From Hofstenia miamia (taxonomy: Eukaryota; Xenacoelomorpha; Acoela): a stretch of 64,000 nt of DNA. Shown in pieces: positions 23,811 to 34,917 of the stretch. The stretch covers positions 928,485-992,484 of the forward strand of contig SCFE01000068.1 of the NCBI GenBank assembly GCA_004352715.1, in the 5' to 3' direction. The notes beneath the pieces were generated by a model. That model made no database searches, was not told the DNA's origin, and worked only from the letters and a program-made list of their open reading frames with translations. The position numbers were made by a program, and so were the translations under genes. Positions within the stretch are counted from its first letter, which is position 1. The number at the start of each line of letters is the position of its first letter.

Positions 23811-25910
23811 GTCTACTAAACATGAAGATATCGTAACTACAAAGCACTATTTGATAACGGTAGTAGTGATGTTAGTAACAAAAAGACTTTATTGTTAAAG
23901 ACAATTATTAAAAAAATAAAATAAAATAATTAAATTATTGAAATTATATTGATAGCCCCAGTGTGAAAAGATAAATTCCCGACATGTAAAAAAATAATTT
24001 TATAAAATTCAAATTAATGATATGTACAGTCCCTACAATTGAAAATTAAAATATAATTTATCTAGATCACGTTTGTTGATCAGAAAATGATCTTTAATGC
24101 ATGGGGCACATAAATTTATTTCTGTAGTTGCAAAGAAAGTAGTTGACAAGGATAAAAATATATTTGAAAAATAATTTTTTAGATTTTTATAATTTAAATA
24201 GTAAGTGATCATGTGATTTAAGACCAGGTCTATTCAAAGAATAATGAAAAATATATTCAAAAATGTGAAAATCAAGCTTCTAATTGAGGGGGGTTTTTAA
24301 AATATACCAAATCCAAATATTATAAATAGAGAAATAATAGTAATAATGATATATTATTAAGTTTATTTTTATAATTTCCAGGCTTCCATATCCATGAAAA
24401 GCATCTTCTCTAAAATTATTTTTACATCAGTTTTTGCTCAGATACAATATAATTGATCTATAACATATTATTGATGGAAATAAAGAATTGTATAATTGCA
24501 ATATATTTAGATAATGAGATAATTATTGGAAATATTTCTATTTAAATCTAAAAGTGCAAGATTACAGTTTTTATTTAAAAACGTTAAACTGATTTGCAAT
24601 AGCAAGGCGTGCTTTTACTGTTTAACTATCAAACACTTTTCTAAGATGACCGTCTTGGTGATCTAGTGTTAATCTACTCTATATGAGATATTCTTTGACC
24701 AAGGTAAATTATATGAAATGATAATAATTAAGATCTTTTACTGATTTTGAAGTTTGTGCTTGAGAATTTATTAATATATTTATTAATACACAGATTTTTA
24801 TGAAACTTATTTTCTGACAAAATTATTTTGACTTCATGAAAAACGTTTTGTTTCTAAGCATAGGGGTTATTTCAATATTATCGTTATTTCAATATAGCTA
24901 CATAATTGCAAGACATAATTGAAAAATATTCTTGATCTACCTTAATTTTATGTATGAAAATACATTTTCAAATATTTCAAATAAATTTAAAAGCCAATAG
25001 AAAAAAATCTGCAAAAGTATTCACAATGTTCATGTAATTAACCAAAATCTAATGTTATTGATAATGTTCAAAGCAATTGTAGAAATGAGACACAGAAACT
25101 TCACTTTAATTTAATAAACATTGCACTTAATTTTTTTAATCCCTAGACTATACATATGCAAAAGTCTATTCCACAAAATATTTCAATCACAATTTTTCAT
25201 CAAATAGAAGTATTTAATTCACTGTTGTAAGAATAATAAGGTGTACTGCCCATTACCAGATCTTATACAGGCCTTAACCCACAATATTTGACATATTTTA
25301 TTGGCTGTAGTTTTCATGATATTCATGTAATGTAATTGACTATTGCATCATCGAACCATAATAAATTATTTATCTTTGCTTTATTGAATTTTCATGGGCT
25401 GATTTTGTAAATTAAAATTACATATTTAAAAATATGTATGTCACTATTCTATCTTTGGTAGGCAAAGCAGCATATCTCGAGAGACGTTGTTCTGTCAGTT
25501 AATGTAGAACTGCATATCTAGCATATAATGTTCAACAATATAAATATGGTTGAGATTATAAAAGTTAATCGACTAAAATAGATATTTTAAGAGCAATCTC
25601 GAACTTTTTCTCCTTAGCACTCTGGAAAAACTGCGAATCTCAAAATACATTGTTCTTGCTCCCGATTTTGCTGAATAATGATGTATAGGGATTTGATTGT
25701 TTAATCAACTTGGAATTTTATTATTGTTATTGGGTGGAATGAGGTCTTTGTTCTTCTAGGTTTGCTATTTTTTATAACTTTTGCACTCATAATCTTGGAT
25801 GAAAACTTATAAGTGTGTGAATTTTGTTTCTATTAGCTGATGATATATACACATCATATGGTAATAAACACGTTGTTTTGTTTTTGAAATATAGTAATAT
25901 TACTGTTATA
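23811..25910. other. Intergenic 3' of gene B, no feature seen
   Basis: Very AT-rich, with no frame of interest and no repeat boundary identified. Confidence 0.6.
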
Positions 25911-25913
25911 AAG

Positions 25914-26032
25914 TGGTTAAATAGGTTTATGATTAGAATCGAAAAGGGAAGTAAAACATAGACAGATCCAATAATGATTCCAAATACTAATTCTGTAGAG
26001 TAGTAACATCTGGAAGGTAAGATCTTCACAGT
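25914..26032 (-). CDS. Candidate membrane-helix exon, unknown gene
   Basis: Read on the minus strand, acceptor 'attttctacag' opens a 119-nt frame to a donor ACA|GTAATA. It encodes 'KILPSRCYYSTELVFG', then a strongly hydrophobic segment with 'YVLLPFSILIINLFN'. A Pro in a helix after a Cys-aromatic loop is reminiscent of GPCR helix 5. It lies 370 nt 3' of gene B's stop codon and is not part of that gene. No partner exons were found; chance hydrophobic AT-rich sequence is a real alternative. Confidence 0.3.
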
Positions 26033-26402
26033 CTGTAGAAAATATGAGATAATAGTTTATGATGATAAAATTGAAAATAATTATTATTTGCAAAACAATG
26101 CATTCATCTAAGATTATGATATAGGAAAATATTATATAATATAGTGAACTCTAGGCAAAAATGGCATCGGATATGTATTCAACATAGTATTATTTCGATA
26201 ATTAAGGCGATTGCATGTGAAGATATTGATTTGTGATTACATAAAGAAATAATTATACAATTTGTAAAACAATTATTTTCCTGTTTTGCTTATTGTTGAA
26301 AAATATAAGGAAAACAGGGAAAAAACATCTTTATTGCATTCAACTGATTGGATTATTATATATCTGTTGTATACACATTGCAGTAACAGTTTTCGCTAGG
26401 AT

Positions 26403-26571
26403 TTAACAAAACTTAGTTTTAAATGATTTGAGAAAGTTTTTTATCTCCATTCTGACATCAGTGAGAAGAATAATGTAGATCACAGGGTTGACGATGCTGA
26501 TTGCATTAAAAATCACTTCTGCAACTCGGATTAAGTACCTTTCAACTTCTGATAAATCGTAGTAGTCATCA
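26403..26571 (-). CDS. LDLa-7TM receptor gene B, exon 4 (helix 7 and C-tail)
   Basis: Acceptor 'gacctatttag' starts a 169-nt exon that completes the split codon of exon 3 (CC|T, Pro636) and ends at TAA (26405-26403). It encodes residues 637-691: 'LSEVERYLIRVAE', helix 7 with 'IVNPVIYIILL' (NPxxY-type motif at 664-668), and a short basic tail. It lies 6.1 kb from exon 3. Phase, homology to the same exon of gene C (48772-48931), and the absence of helix 7 from exon 3 all support the link. The intron holds a mariner-like element (26698-27456), a 1-kb gap and a LINE fragment. Confidence 0.85.
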
Positions 26572-26697
26572 CTAAATAGGTCAAAAAAGTATACTACATT
26601 AAATATATATATTTATATATAAACATGTTTATATATAAATATATTTATTTAATGTAGTAAGGTAATTTAGACATTAAGAATTAACTGTATATATATA

Positions 26698-27456
26698 CAG
26701 AGCTGGCCAAAAGTCGCTTCGAAGTTTAAATGCGTATTTCTCGAAAGTCTTACACCTTAATTAATTTATTTCTTCATGTATGATAAGTTTTGTAAAGGAG
26801 GTTTTATTTGATTTTTATTGCATATCAAAACTCGTTTTAGTCTTTGTGCCAGAGCCGATTGAAATTGATCTTAGCCTTCAACATCATTGAAATTTGAATT
26901 TAAATTTGGTGTTTAATAGCTATCGGCTCATTGAATTAAAATTGTTGCAACTTAAGCAAGAGATCGGGAGATTCTAGCAGAAAGATGTCACTGCCGATGG
27001 AGGCTCGTTTACAGTTGATTCAACTTTACTACGCTAACCAACGATCACCTTCATTGACTATGAGAGCGTACAAGAGAGCAAACGAACTGAGCAAAGATCC
27101 TTTCAGTGAAACGTCTATTCATTATAATTTTGTTAGTTTTGAATGAATTTATTCATATGAATGTTCTCTGGGAAGTACACGCAATTTTGCTTTCGATGAA
27201 ATTGTTTTGCACTTTATTTAGGTCGGTTTAACACTAGCTTTAGTTACAGATATTAATTACAAATTAATCAATAATATGACATACAATAAAATTTCTATTA
27301 TAATTGGGTGTTTGAGTGGGAATTTTGAAGTAAAATAAAAAGCAAATAAAACCTCCAACCTTCATTTTACTATCATCAAAGAAAAAAATAGAATAGATAC
27401 TTAAGAAAGATGAAAAAACTGCAATTAAACTTCGAAGCGACTTATGGCCAGCCCTG
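26698..27456 (+). mobile_element. Mariner/Tc1-like deletion derivative
   Basis: Terminal inverted repeats of about 33 bp: left 'CAGAGCTGGCCAAAAGTCGC', right complement 'CAGGGCTGGCCATAAGTCGC', both continuing 'TTCGAAGTTTAA' and flanked by TA. At about 26986 an ATG opens a 50-odd-codon frame ('MSLPMEARLQLIQLYYANQR', then 'AYKRANELSKDPFS') matching the N-terminal DNA-binding start of a transposase family. The frame then stops and the catalytic domain is absent. At 759 bp it is non-autonomous. It sits in gene B's last intron. Confidence 0.8.
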
Positions 27457-27479
27457 TATATATATATATAAATACTATA

Positions 27480-27830
27480 GGATTTGAATCCACACCCCGC
27501 ATTTTCAGATTTTCCATAGCACCCAGTGCCTTTTTTGATGGAAAGGCAGAATAATTCATTAATAAAAAAAATTTACACTGCGCATTTGGAAAAGGAGTCT
27601 TTTTTCTTAAGTATGAGTTTCAGGTTTTTTCAAAAAAAATTTTTGGACACGTATCCAGTGCCCTTTGCCATAGTATATAGCGCCCGCATAAATTTTTTGT
27701 ATCCAACGCCTTGTAGATATTTAAAATTTTGTATCAAATGCCCGTATATGTATATATACAGTGCCTTAGACATGAAACATTTGTAAGGGGGTCCCACATA
27801 TTTAGTATCTAAGGAAGCCGACGGGCCGAA
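27480..27830. repeat. Diverged short tandem repeat around a GCC core
   Basis: A word like 'cagtgcctt', 'agcgcccgc', 'aacgcctt' or 'aatgcccg' recurs near 27529, 27660, 27682, 27708, 27739 and 27763, spaced about 22-31 nt in the later part, separated by A/T-rich spacers. GC content rises toward 27960. No coding signal is convincing. A transposon subterminal region or minisatellite is possible. Confidence 0.35.
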
Positions 27831-28018
27831 AAAATTTTGGATTATAGACACTTTAGATTGGCTAAAAGGGTCTCTCTTTTTTCGTCAAATTGTCTATATT
27901 TTCTGCAATGCCACGACTTCTTTTTTTCCAATTATTCGATTGAAACAATGAATTTTGGGGGCGGGGGCCAGGCCCTTCGGTGGTTATGGCAGTATATATA
28001 TATATACATATATACATA

Positions 28019-29018
28019 NNNNNNNNNNNNNNNNNNNNNNNNNNNNNNNNNNNNNNNNNNNNNNNNNNNNNNNNNNNNNNNNNNNNNNNNNNNNNNNNNN
28101 NNNNNNNNNNNNNNNNNNNNNNNNNNNNNNNNNNNNNNNNNNNNNNNNNNNNNNNNNNNNNNNNNNNNNNNNNNNNNNNNNNNNNNNNNNNNNNNNNNNN
28201 NNNNNNNNNNNNNNNNNNNNNNNNNNNNNNNNNNNNNNNNNNNNNNNNNNNNNNNNNNNNNNNNNNNNNNNNNNNNNNNNNNNNNNNNNNNNNNNNNNNN
28301 NNNNNNNNNNNNNNNNNNNNNNNNNNNNNNNNNNNNNNNNNNNNNNNNNNNNNNNNNNNNNNNNNNNNNNNNNNNNNNNNNNNNNNNNNNNNNNNNNNNN
28401 NNNNNNNNNNNNNNNNNNNNNNNNNNNNNNNNNNNNNNNNNNNNNNNNNNNNNNNNNNNNNNNNNNNNNNNNNNNNNNNNNNNNNNNNNNNNNNNNNNNN
28501 NNNNNNNNNNNNNNNNNNNNNNNNNNNNNNNNNNNNNNNNNNNNNNNNNNNNNNNNNNNNNNNNNNNNNNNNNNNNNNNNNNNNNNNNNNNNNNNNNNNN
28601 NNNNNNNNNNNNNNNNNNNNNNNNNNNNNNNNNNNNNNNNNNNNNNNNNNNNNNNNNNNNNNNNNNNNNNNNNNNNNNNNNNNNNNNNNNNNNNNNNNNN
28701 NNNNNNNNNNNNNNNNNNNNNNNNNNNNNNNNNNNNNNNNNNNNNNNNNNNNNNNNNNNNNNNNNNNNNNNNNNNNNNNNNNNNNNNNNNNNNNNNNNNN
28801 NNNNNNNNNNNNNNNNNNNNNNNNNNNNNNNNNNNNNNNNNNNNNNNNNNNNNNNNNNNNNNNNNNNNNNNNNNNNNNNNNNNNNNNNNNNNNNNNNNNN
28901 NNNNNNNNNNNNNNNNNNNNNNNNNNNNNNNNNNNNNNNNNNNNNNNNNNNNNNNNNNNNNNNNNNNNNNNNNNNNNNNNNNNNNNNNNNNNNNNNNNNN
29001 NNNNNNNNNNNNNNNNNN
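28019..29018. other. Assembly gap (exactly 1000 N)
   Basis: The gap is flanked by TA-rich repeats on both sides. The round length suggests a nominal rather than measured size. Long frames through it are artefacts. Confidence 0.98.
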
Positions 29019-29289
29019 TTATATATATATATATATATATTTCCTCTTGACAACTTGTATTAATGTTACCGTTGTTTTCTCAATCCGCCAAAAGCATATT
29101 ATTTTTTTTACAAAAAATTGAATATATGAAATATATTAGAAAACAATTGAAAGCATGCATATAAACACTCAACTCAGCGGTAATGGAAAAAAATTCTGCT
29201 GCATCCGGTTCAATGACGTATTATTCCTGACGCCGGTTTCTATAGAAGTAATGTTGCATTCTCAATATACACTACTTTGGAAGAAAAGA

Positions 29290-30115
29290 ACATAATAATG
29301 AAAATAATTTATTTTTAAACCTTTGTTTAATACAAAAAAGTATAAAAATACTTATTGAGGTTTAAAGTAAATTGTTTTCTTTTATTCCACTTAGTTGCAA
29401 ATTGATAGTACTTAGTTACAGACTTTATTCTTTGAATATCAAAATAAGTTATTTTCTTTGGTGATAATTCTAATTTTTTTGTTAAATTCTTTAAAATTAG
29501 ATTCTTTTTTAATTTCAGGTGATAATCTGTTCCACAGATCAATGCAGTAATAAATAAAACAGTTCTTCATGATTCTTTTTCTAAATTTAAATTTTCTATA
29601 GCACTTGGTTCTAACATGGAGTTTTGATGAAATATCTTTGTTTGATCTAATTTTAAAAAATATTTGTAGTGATTTTAGTTTTTGTAGACAGTCTAATGAA
29701 AAATGATTGTAAATTCTTCTGATGTTTTTTTATTACTTTTTCACGTATGATAGCCAAACTCCAATTTAACATTCTTTCTAACTTATTTTTTCATCCCCTA
29801 GGTAAGTTTGTCAACAAACATGATGAATATAAATATTGAGGCACAATATAAGATTTCAATATCATTATTTTCCATTTAATTGGTATAAAGCTTTGTAACT
29901 TATAGATTGTTTTGATCCATTGAACCATTTTTTTATTATTTTGTTCATATGTTCTTTAAATATGAATTTATTATCAAAAATAATACCTTGGTATACAATT
30001 TTATTATCTTCGTCAATGGTTTTAGTGTTTACTTGTAGGCTTAGTTTCTCATCATTTGCTTTGTTTAGGACCATGAACATTGTTTTTTTAATATTAAGCT
30101 TCATTTTATTCTTAT
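29290..30115 (-). pseudogene. LINE-type reverse transcriptase 3' fragment
   Basis: Minus-strand 30104-29865 encodes 'MKLNIKKTMFMVLNKAND', then 'VYQGIIFDNKFIFKEHMNKI', the post-catalytic 'LNxxKTxxM ... YLGxxxD ... HxxxI' series of non-LTR retrotransposon reverse transcriptases. Beyond a frame change, the downstream sequence keeps decayed C-terminal blocks. It is 5'-truncated near 30115, as is usual for LINE copies, and broken by stops. The clade (CR1/Jockey-like) is uncertain. Confidence 0.65.
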
Positions 30116-30119
30116 CAAA

Positions 30120-31861
30120 ATATAAGATTCACTGTTCTAAATTTATTTGTTGTGATTCTACAAATGAAGCCACTGATAAGAAAGGTGAAGTTTTTACGAA
30201 AAATTTTCTTGAGAAAAAACTAGGAAAATGGGTACTATGGCTAATATGCATGTTGCAAACCAATGAGCTCCTACTCCCCGGCATCTATTTGCTAAAGTTG
30301 ACAGTGACACTTTTAGGGATAAGTCGTTCAACCATGCAAGATGTCTTACATTGGCATCACACATATGCAAAATATGTGTTAGAAAGCATAACGTGAGAGA
30401 AAATTACAAAAAACTTGGAAATATTGTAAGCATTATTTTACTAATTATACAATGATGCGTTTCAGTATCAAATGTGCACGAACATATAAAGATGCTCCAT
30501 TGCAGAAATGTATTTCTGGGAAACCATATACTCCAATACAATTCTTTCAAGAACTTATTAGAACTTGAAAGATCTTTAAGGTTTAAGTTGGTAACAGTTT
30601 TATGGCGATAATTCCAGCAAATCCCTGGATATTCTAGAATCATATACAAGTGGGATTTTTGTTTTTAGTATTAAGGAAAGGACAGCAAGCTAAAGTAATA
30701 GGGTTACTTTAAACTCACTCAGTATTGAATTTCTTCTGGAAATTTCAATCATTTTCAAAATAGCAAATGTGAAAAATGTAGATCAACTTATATCTCTTTT
30801 AACCGCATCTCTCACTTGGCAAACTTTGTCCATATCAACACAAATATTAATATATTTAAAAACTGTCATTCAGTGAAAACAAAACCTTCTGATTTTTGTA
30901 AACTACATCCCTCGATTCCATGTTAGTGTTGCTCATAGATGAACTTATTATCATGCTGATTATCATTATTCTCTACAGCTTTTGATAAATTTTGTTGAAA
31001 GTTTATGTATTTGTAAACCTCAAAAAGGTACTAATAAATCTATTATATTATTATCATCATAGTTATTAATATTGACATATTTCAAATGATGTTCTAAATA
31101 ATTTACGATATTCGCTTGGTAAAAATAGATGTAATAACATTTTTTCATCTTTTTGTTTACTTTTTATCAGTTTTTAAAATTTGAAGGCTTGCTGAAAATC
31201 ATAATAAGGATCATTCGCCCGTCATTAAAAGAATATTTTCAAATTCTGAAATTAGCACCGTTTTGCTTTAATTATTTAGTTTTAATAAAAATTATTCATG
31301 TTTCTCTATATTTTAGTGCGCGATGCTTCAGATTATAAAAAAATAATAAACATTTTTCTTATGCAGAAATTTAATAAATCACTGAAATCGTTTAAATTAA
31401 ACTTATATGTCTATGACCAGAATTATCGAATTTGAGTAAATTATCGGTAATAATTTTAACTGAAACCCGTTTTTCTCCGATTTCATATTTTGTCAGATAC
31501 GAAATTTTTGTTCGGAAGCAGCGATGTATGAAACACTAAAATGTGAATATAGTGATAGAAGAAGTCTCATAAGGGAATAATGATTATGTTTAAAATGTCC
31601 CCTCTTGTCTATATTCTGAAAAATTATAATTGTTAATACCAAGTGCTACAGATAATAATGATTTCCAAATATTGAACAATCACAAATAACCTTCAAAATC
31701 TACTACTTATGTATAGTAACTTTATAATAGTTAATTTAATCTAAGACAAATTTTCAAATTTGTGTTTTTTTTTATTTTCACCAAAGTTTCAAAGTCAATC
31801 TAATTATACAAAACCACACAAAGCAAATCGAAATTCGAAAAAAATGTTTTAAGGACCCACC

Positions 31862-31907
<46 letters not shown>

Positions 31908-32270
31908 GAATCAAATATATATAAATAGAATAAATATGGAGATCTCAATTTCATCGGATTTAATGCTCTAACTTTGAAATTATTTCATCACATGATTCGC
32001 TTGTCACATTTACTCAGATAAGCGCTTCAATTTATACAACATAATCCACGAAATAAGTATAATTAGCAGCGGAAACATCAACAATCAACACAGTAAAATT
32101 GAATTGTATGAATTTTTTGTTTTAATTTTTTCTGAAGATAAACGTTGATTGCAAACCTCTTCTTGAAAAATATTTTCAGCAATTGAAAAATCATATATAC
32201 TGTTCCTGTAAATATAAATAAATTCATATACATGAACTTCATATTAATATAAATATGTATTCATAGGAAC
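30120..32270. other. Gene B intron 3 sequence; no gene seen
   Basis: Apart from a (TA)n run at 31866-31906, no supported feature. Frames at 29920-30396 (+) and 30404-30649 (-) lack motifs. 30180-30400 has a slightly less AT-biased composition and may be more mobile-element debris. Confidence 0.5.
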
Positions 32271-32299
32271 ATCTCTGTTTGCAAGGCTTTCTTAGTATA

Positions 32300-32650
32300 A
32301 ACATTAGTGATGTGAGGTTACATTTCACCTCCACAAAGAATACTTATTACTCGTATCCACCCGTAGCCACCCATTCCCGAGAATAAAATATTTTTCCTGG
32401 CTATTAAACAAACTAAAAAATGTTAACATTTCGAATGCAATGCACATTCTATATTTTATTAATAAAATTTATGTTTTTGAAAAAAAATTTTTGAAGATAT
32501 TTATAATGCTGAAAAAAGCGTGCCCGTACCCATCCGCATCCGAATATTATTATTAGCACCCATCCGTACACGCGGATATGGGAGTGTAAAACCGGATACC
32601 CGCTATTAGTACTCGTATCCGCATATCACTTTTCACATCCATATCATTCT
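32300..32650. mobile_element. Possible hAT-type MITE
   Basis: A GC-richer island in AT-rich DNA. It begins 'GTGATGTGAGG' and ends with sequence whose complement reads 'GGATGTGAAAAGTGATATGC', and it has several internal 'cgtatcc' and 'acccatcc' words. The length of about 350 bp fits a MITE. No exact 8-bp target duplication was found. It lies just 3' of exon 3 of gene B. Confidence 0.35.
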
Positions 32651-32679
32651 GATTGTTTCCTTTAATATAAAAGGCTTAC

Positions 32680-33785
32680 GGAATATCACGTCCAAGATAA
32701 TTACTTGACCAATAATGTACAAAACTTCTAGAAATCATGGAGCAATAACGGCATATTTCTGTATCAAGCATTCCTTGAAATTCTTCATTTTTTGTGAAAA
32801 ACAACATAGCATGGTAAATTATTACTGATTTTTTAAACACAAAGGGTATACTAAGTGCAATGTATACAATATTTCCAGCTATGCAAACACGTGTGATTCG
32901 CTTCTGTACCAATAGCAATTTTTTACTTGCTTTCGAAGGTGTGGCAAGAATATAGCCGTAGATAATTAATTGAACAAGAAATGGTGTCGTAAAAGTTAAG
33001 CTTAGTTCAATTAAGCTGTTAATGAAAACTTTATCAATACGGATGTAAAGAGGAAGGTCGCGTCTTTCTGAAGCTATGTAAACAAGCGTTTCAAAAACCC
33101 CAAATACGCAATTAGTACTCAAGTCAAATACGACCCATCGAGAATTATTGTTCATGAAATCCCATTTCGCAGTGTAAGCAAATAAAGTACTCAAAGTTAA
33201 CGCGAAAAATGAGAATGAGCCTGCAAGCAACATTCGATTTTTATGACATAGACACTTTTTAGCAGAATGGGGAAATTTTATCAAGATCAGACGTTCAACA
33301 GCCAAAATAATTAAGATCAAAGGAGAAAAGAGCTGGTTCAAGCTTCTGAAAAAGTTTGTAATCTGACATAAGTATATATATGGAGGTGGCTTAAATCGAA
33401 TCCCATGCGTTGTGTAGGTAAGTGTTTCACCAAACATTAATGTTGGCCAAAGCTGTTCAAATATCATCAAGGTCATTCTAACCAAAAGATTCATTGTGTC
33501 AATTAAAGAGTTCAGCAAGAGAAACAAATAATTCAGGTTTTTATTTTTCACCACGTAGATGAAAAAGATGATCAACGTCAGCACATTCAGTGGAATTCCA
33601 ACAAGCCATGCCATAATACAAATGAAAGAGTTGGTATAATTCATTGCTCGGAATGTGCTCTCTTTCATAGACTGGTATTTGTATCGCTTACCAAGGTATT
33701 GCTCAACCCAGTCTTCATTTTTGCATGGCATCTTTAGTTGAAGACGATTGTTGAGAATGTAAGTTAAGTAGAACTCAATGTCAGT
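32680..33785 (-). CDS. LDLa-7TM receptor gene B, exon 3 (linker, helices 1-6)
   Basis: Starts in phase 0 after acceptor 'gatatttag' and ends in phase 2 at CC|GTAAGC; 1106 nt, residues 268-636. After a linker ('MPCKNEDWVEQY') come helix 1 (about 320-346), helix 2 (353-380), helix 3 with Cys407 and 'AVERLILIKFP' (Glu431-Arg432 in the DRY place), helix 4 (452-473), Cys493 in loop 2 (the usual partner of the helix-3 Cys), helix 5 (513-541) and helix 6 with 'LSIPF' (about 559-590). A long third extracellular loop with two Cys follows. Helix 7 is not here; it lies in exon 4. This fits a rhodopsin-like (class A) receptor that signals through G proteins at the cell surface. The ligand is unknown. Confidence 0.9.
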
Positions 33786-34594
33786 CTAAATATCAAAATA
33801 TTTACAGAAATAAATATCTCCTATATCTAGTAAAATATAAGCGTATGCTTTCGATTATATCCAAGATGCAAAGCACTTATAATGATAAATATCATCAAAC
33901 TAATGAAAAATATTAATAGTAACAACATAATTTTAAAAGTTAAAATGTCACGGTAATATATAATGTGTGTGGAGTTGATAATAAGGTAAAAAGTTCTACA
34001 ATAACTCATCATATTTTTTTACCATTGAGCCTAATACTTTCGTAGGTCGTTTTCATCATCTAGATTTCCAAAGAAAGGCCATTTATAAATAGAAAGTTGT
34101 TTGAAAACGGATGAAAAGTATTCACAACATTTAATGTGGTTGTGGATGGCCTTGTTTGACCAGAAAGAAATGAATTGGAAAGAGATATTAATCTTTACTG
34201 AGCAATTCCACCTTGTGATAGTCTTAGTCAGACTCTGATACATTGCTGATGGAACTGTTCTAGAATTGCTTCACAATATGCACCTCTTAAATATCGTGCT
34301 GAGTTTCAATGCAGAGGTAGATCCGAAATGTTCCTTCATTATGTGAATTTGTTGCACTTAACTAACATATGGCATTGTAAACAAAGTTCAGAACAAGACA
34401 CGAACTATGAATTGTAAAGTTTTAGCAGGTTTGTAGATATATATATATATATATTGCCCTAAGCATTTTGTGGAGCATGAGGTTCGTTTTTATTAAAAAG
34501 ACTCTAGTTAGCAGCAATCTTGCCGTCATATAGAGTCATAGGATTATTTTTTAACTATCATCAAAAAATTGAGAAAAACACAAATATTACTTAC
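33786..34594. other. Gene B intron 2 (809 nt)
   Basis: Lies between donor GCA|GTAAGT and acceptor 'gatatttag'. It holds a short (TA)n run at 34438-34454 and AT-rich sequence; a 70-codon frame at 34243-34031 (minus) has no recognised motif. Much shorter than the 6.8-kb intron in gene A. Confidence 0.7.
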
Positions 34595-34877
34595 TGCTAA
34601 GTAAGCCTGGGCCTCTATATTCATCTTAAGCATGAAATTGCAATAGTTTGGAATATTGTTGCAACCAGCTAATTGTGTGCTTTCATCCATGGCAGTACCT
34701 CCACAATCATCGATGTTATCACAAAGCTTATCAATGCTGATGCACTTATCATTGCATTTGAATCCCCTAGGCCTATAGCAACAAGATTGTTCATCAGTGA
34801 AGTCGACGATATTATTTTTTGTGCAATCATTTACTTCATCGCACATCTTGGATTTTGCAAAGCATTCTCCAGAATAT
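34595..34877 (-). CDS. LDLa-7TM receptor gene B, exon 2 (LDLa 3-4)
   Basis: A 283-nt exon from acceptor 'ctgatttag' (phase 2, joining CT|A, Leu173) to donor GCA|GTAAGT (phase 0). It encodes the rest of LDLa module 3 (Cys178, Cys185, Cys191, 'DFTDEQSC') and module 4 (Cys206-Cys245, with 'GFKCNDKCISIDKLCDN'), then a linker 'GCNNIPNYCN' leading to the membrane domain. Acidic residues at the calcium-cage positions are kept in module 3 and partly in module 4 ('DDCGGTAMDE'). The intron before it is only 40 nt and cuts module 3 in two. Confidence 0.9.
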
Positions 34878-34917
34878 CTAAATCAGACTGACTTTATTAG
34901 ACAGGAAAAATACTTAC
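34878..34917 (-). other. Gene B intron 1, 40 nt
   Basis: Begins GTAAGTATTTTTCC and ends CTGATTTAG on the minus strand. The phase joins two halves of one LDLa module. Read through, the exon 1 frame stops in the intron (TAA), so splicing is needed. Confidence 0.85.

Noticed and set aside
27837-29121. Very long open frames (350-400 codons) on both strands
   Set aside because: They run through the 1000-N gap and are made of unknown residues flanked by TA-repeat translation (Ile-Tyr). No evidence of coding.
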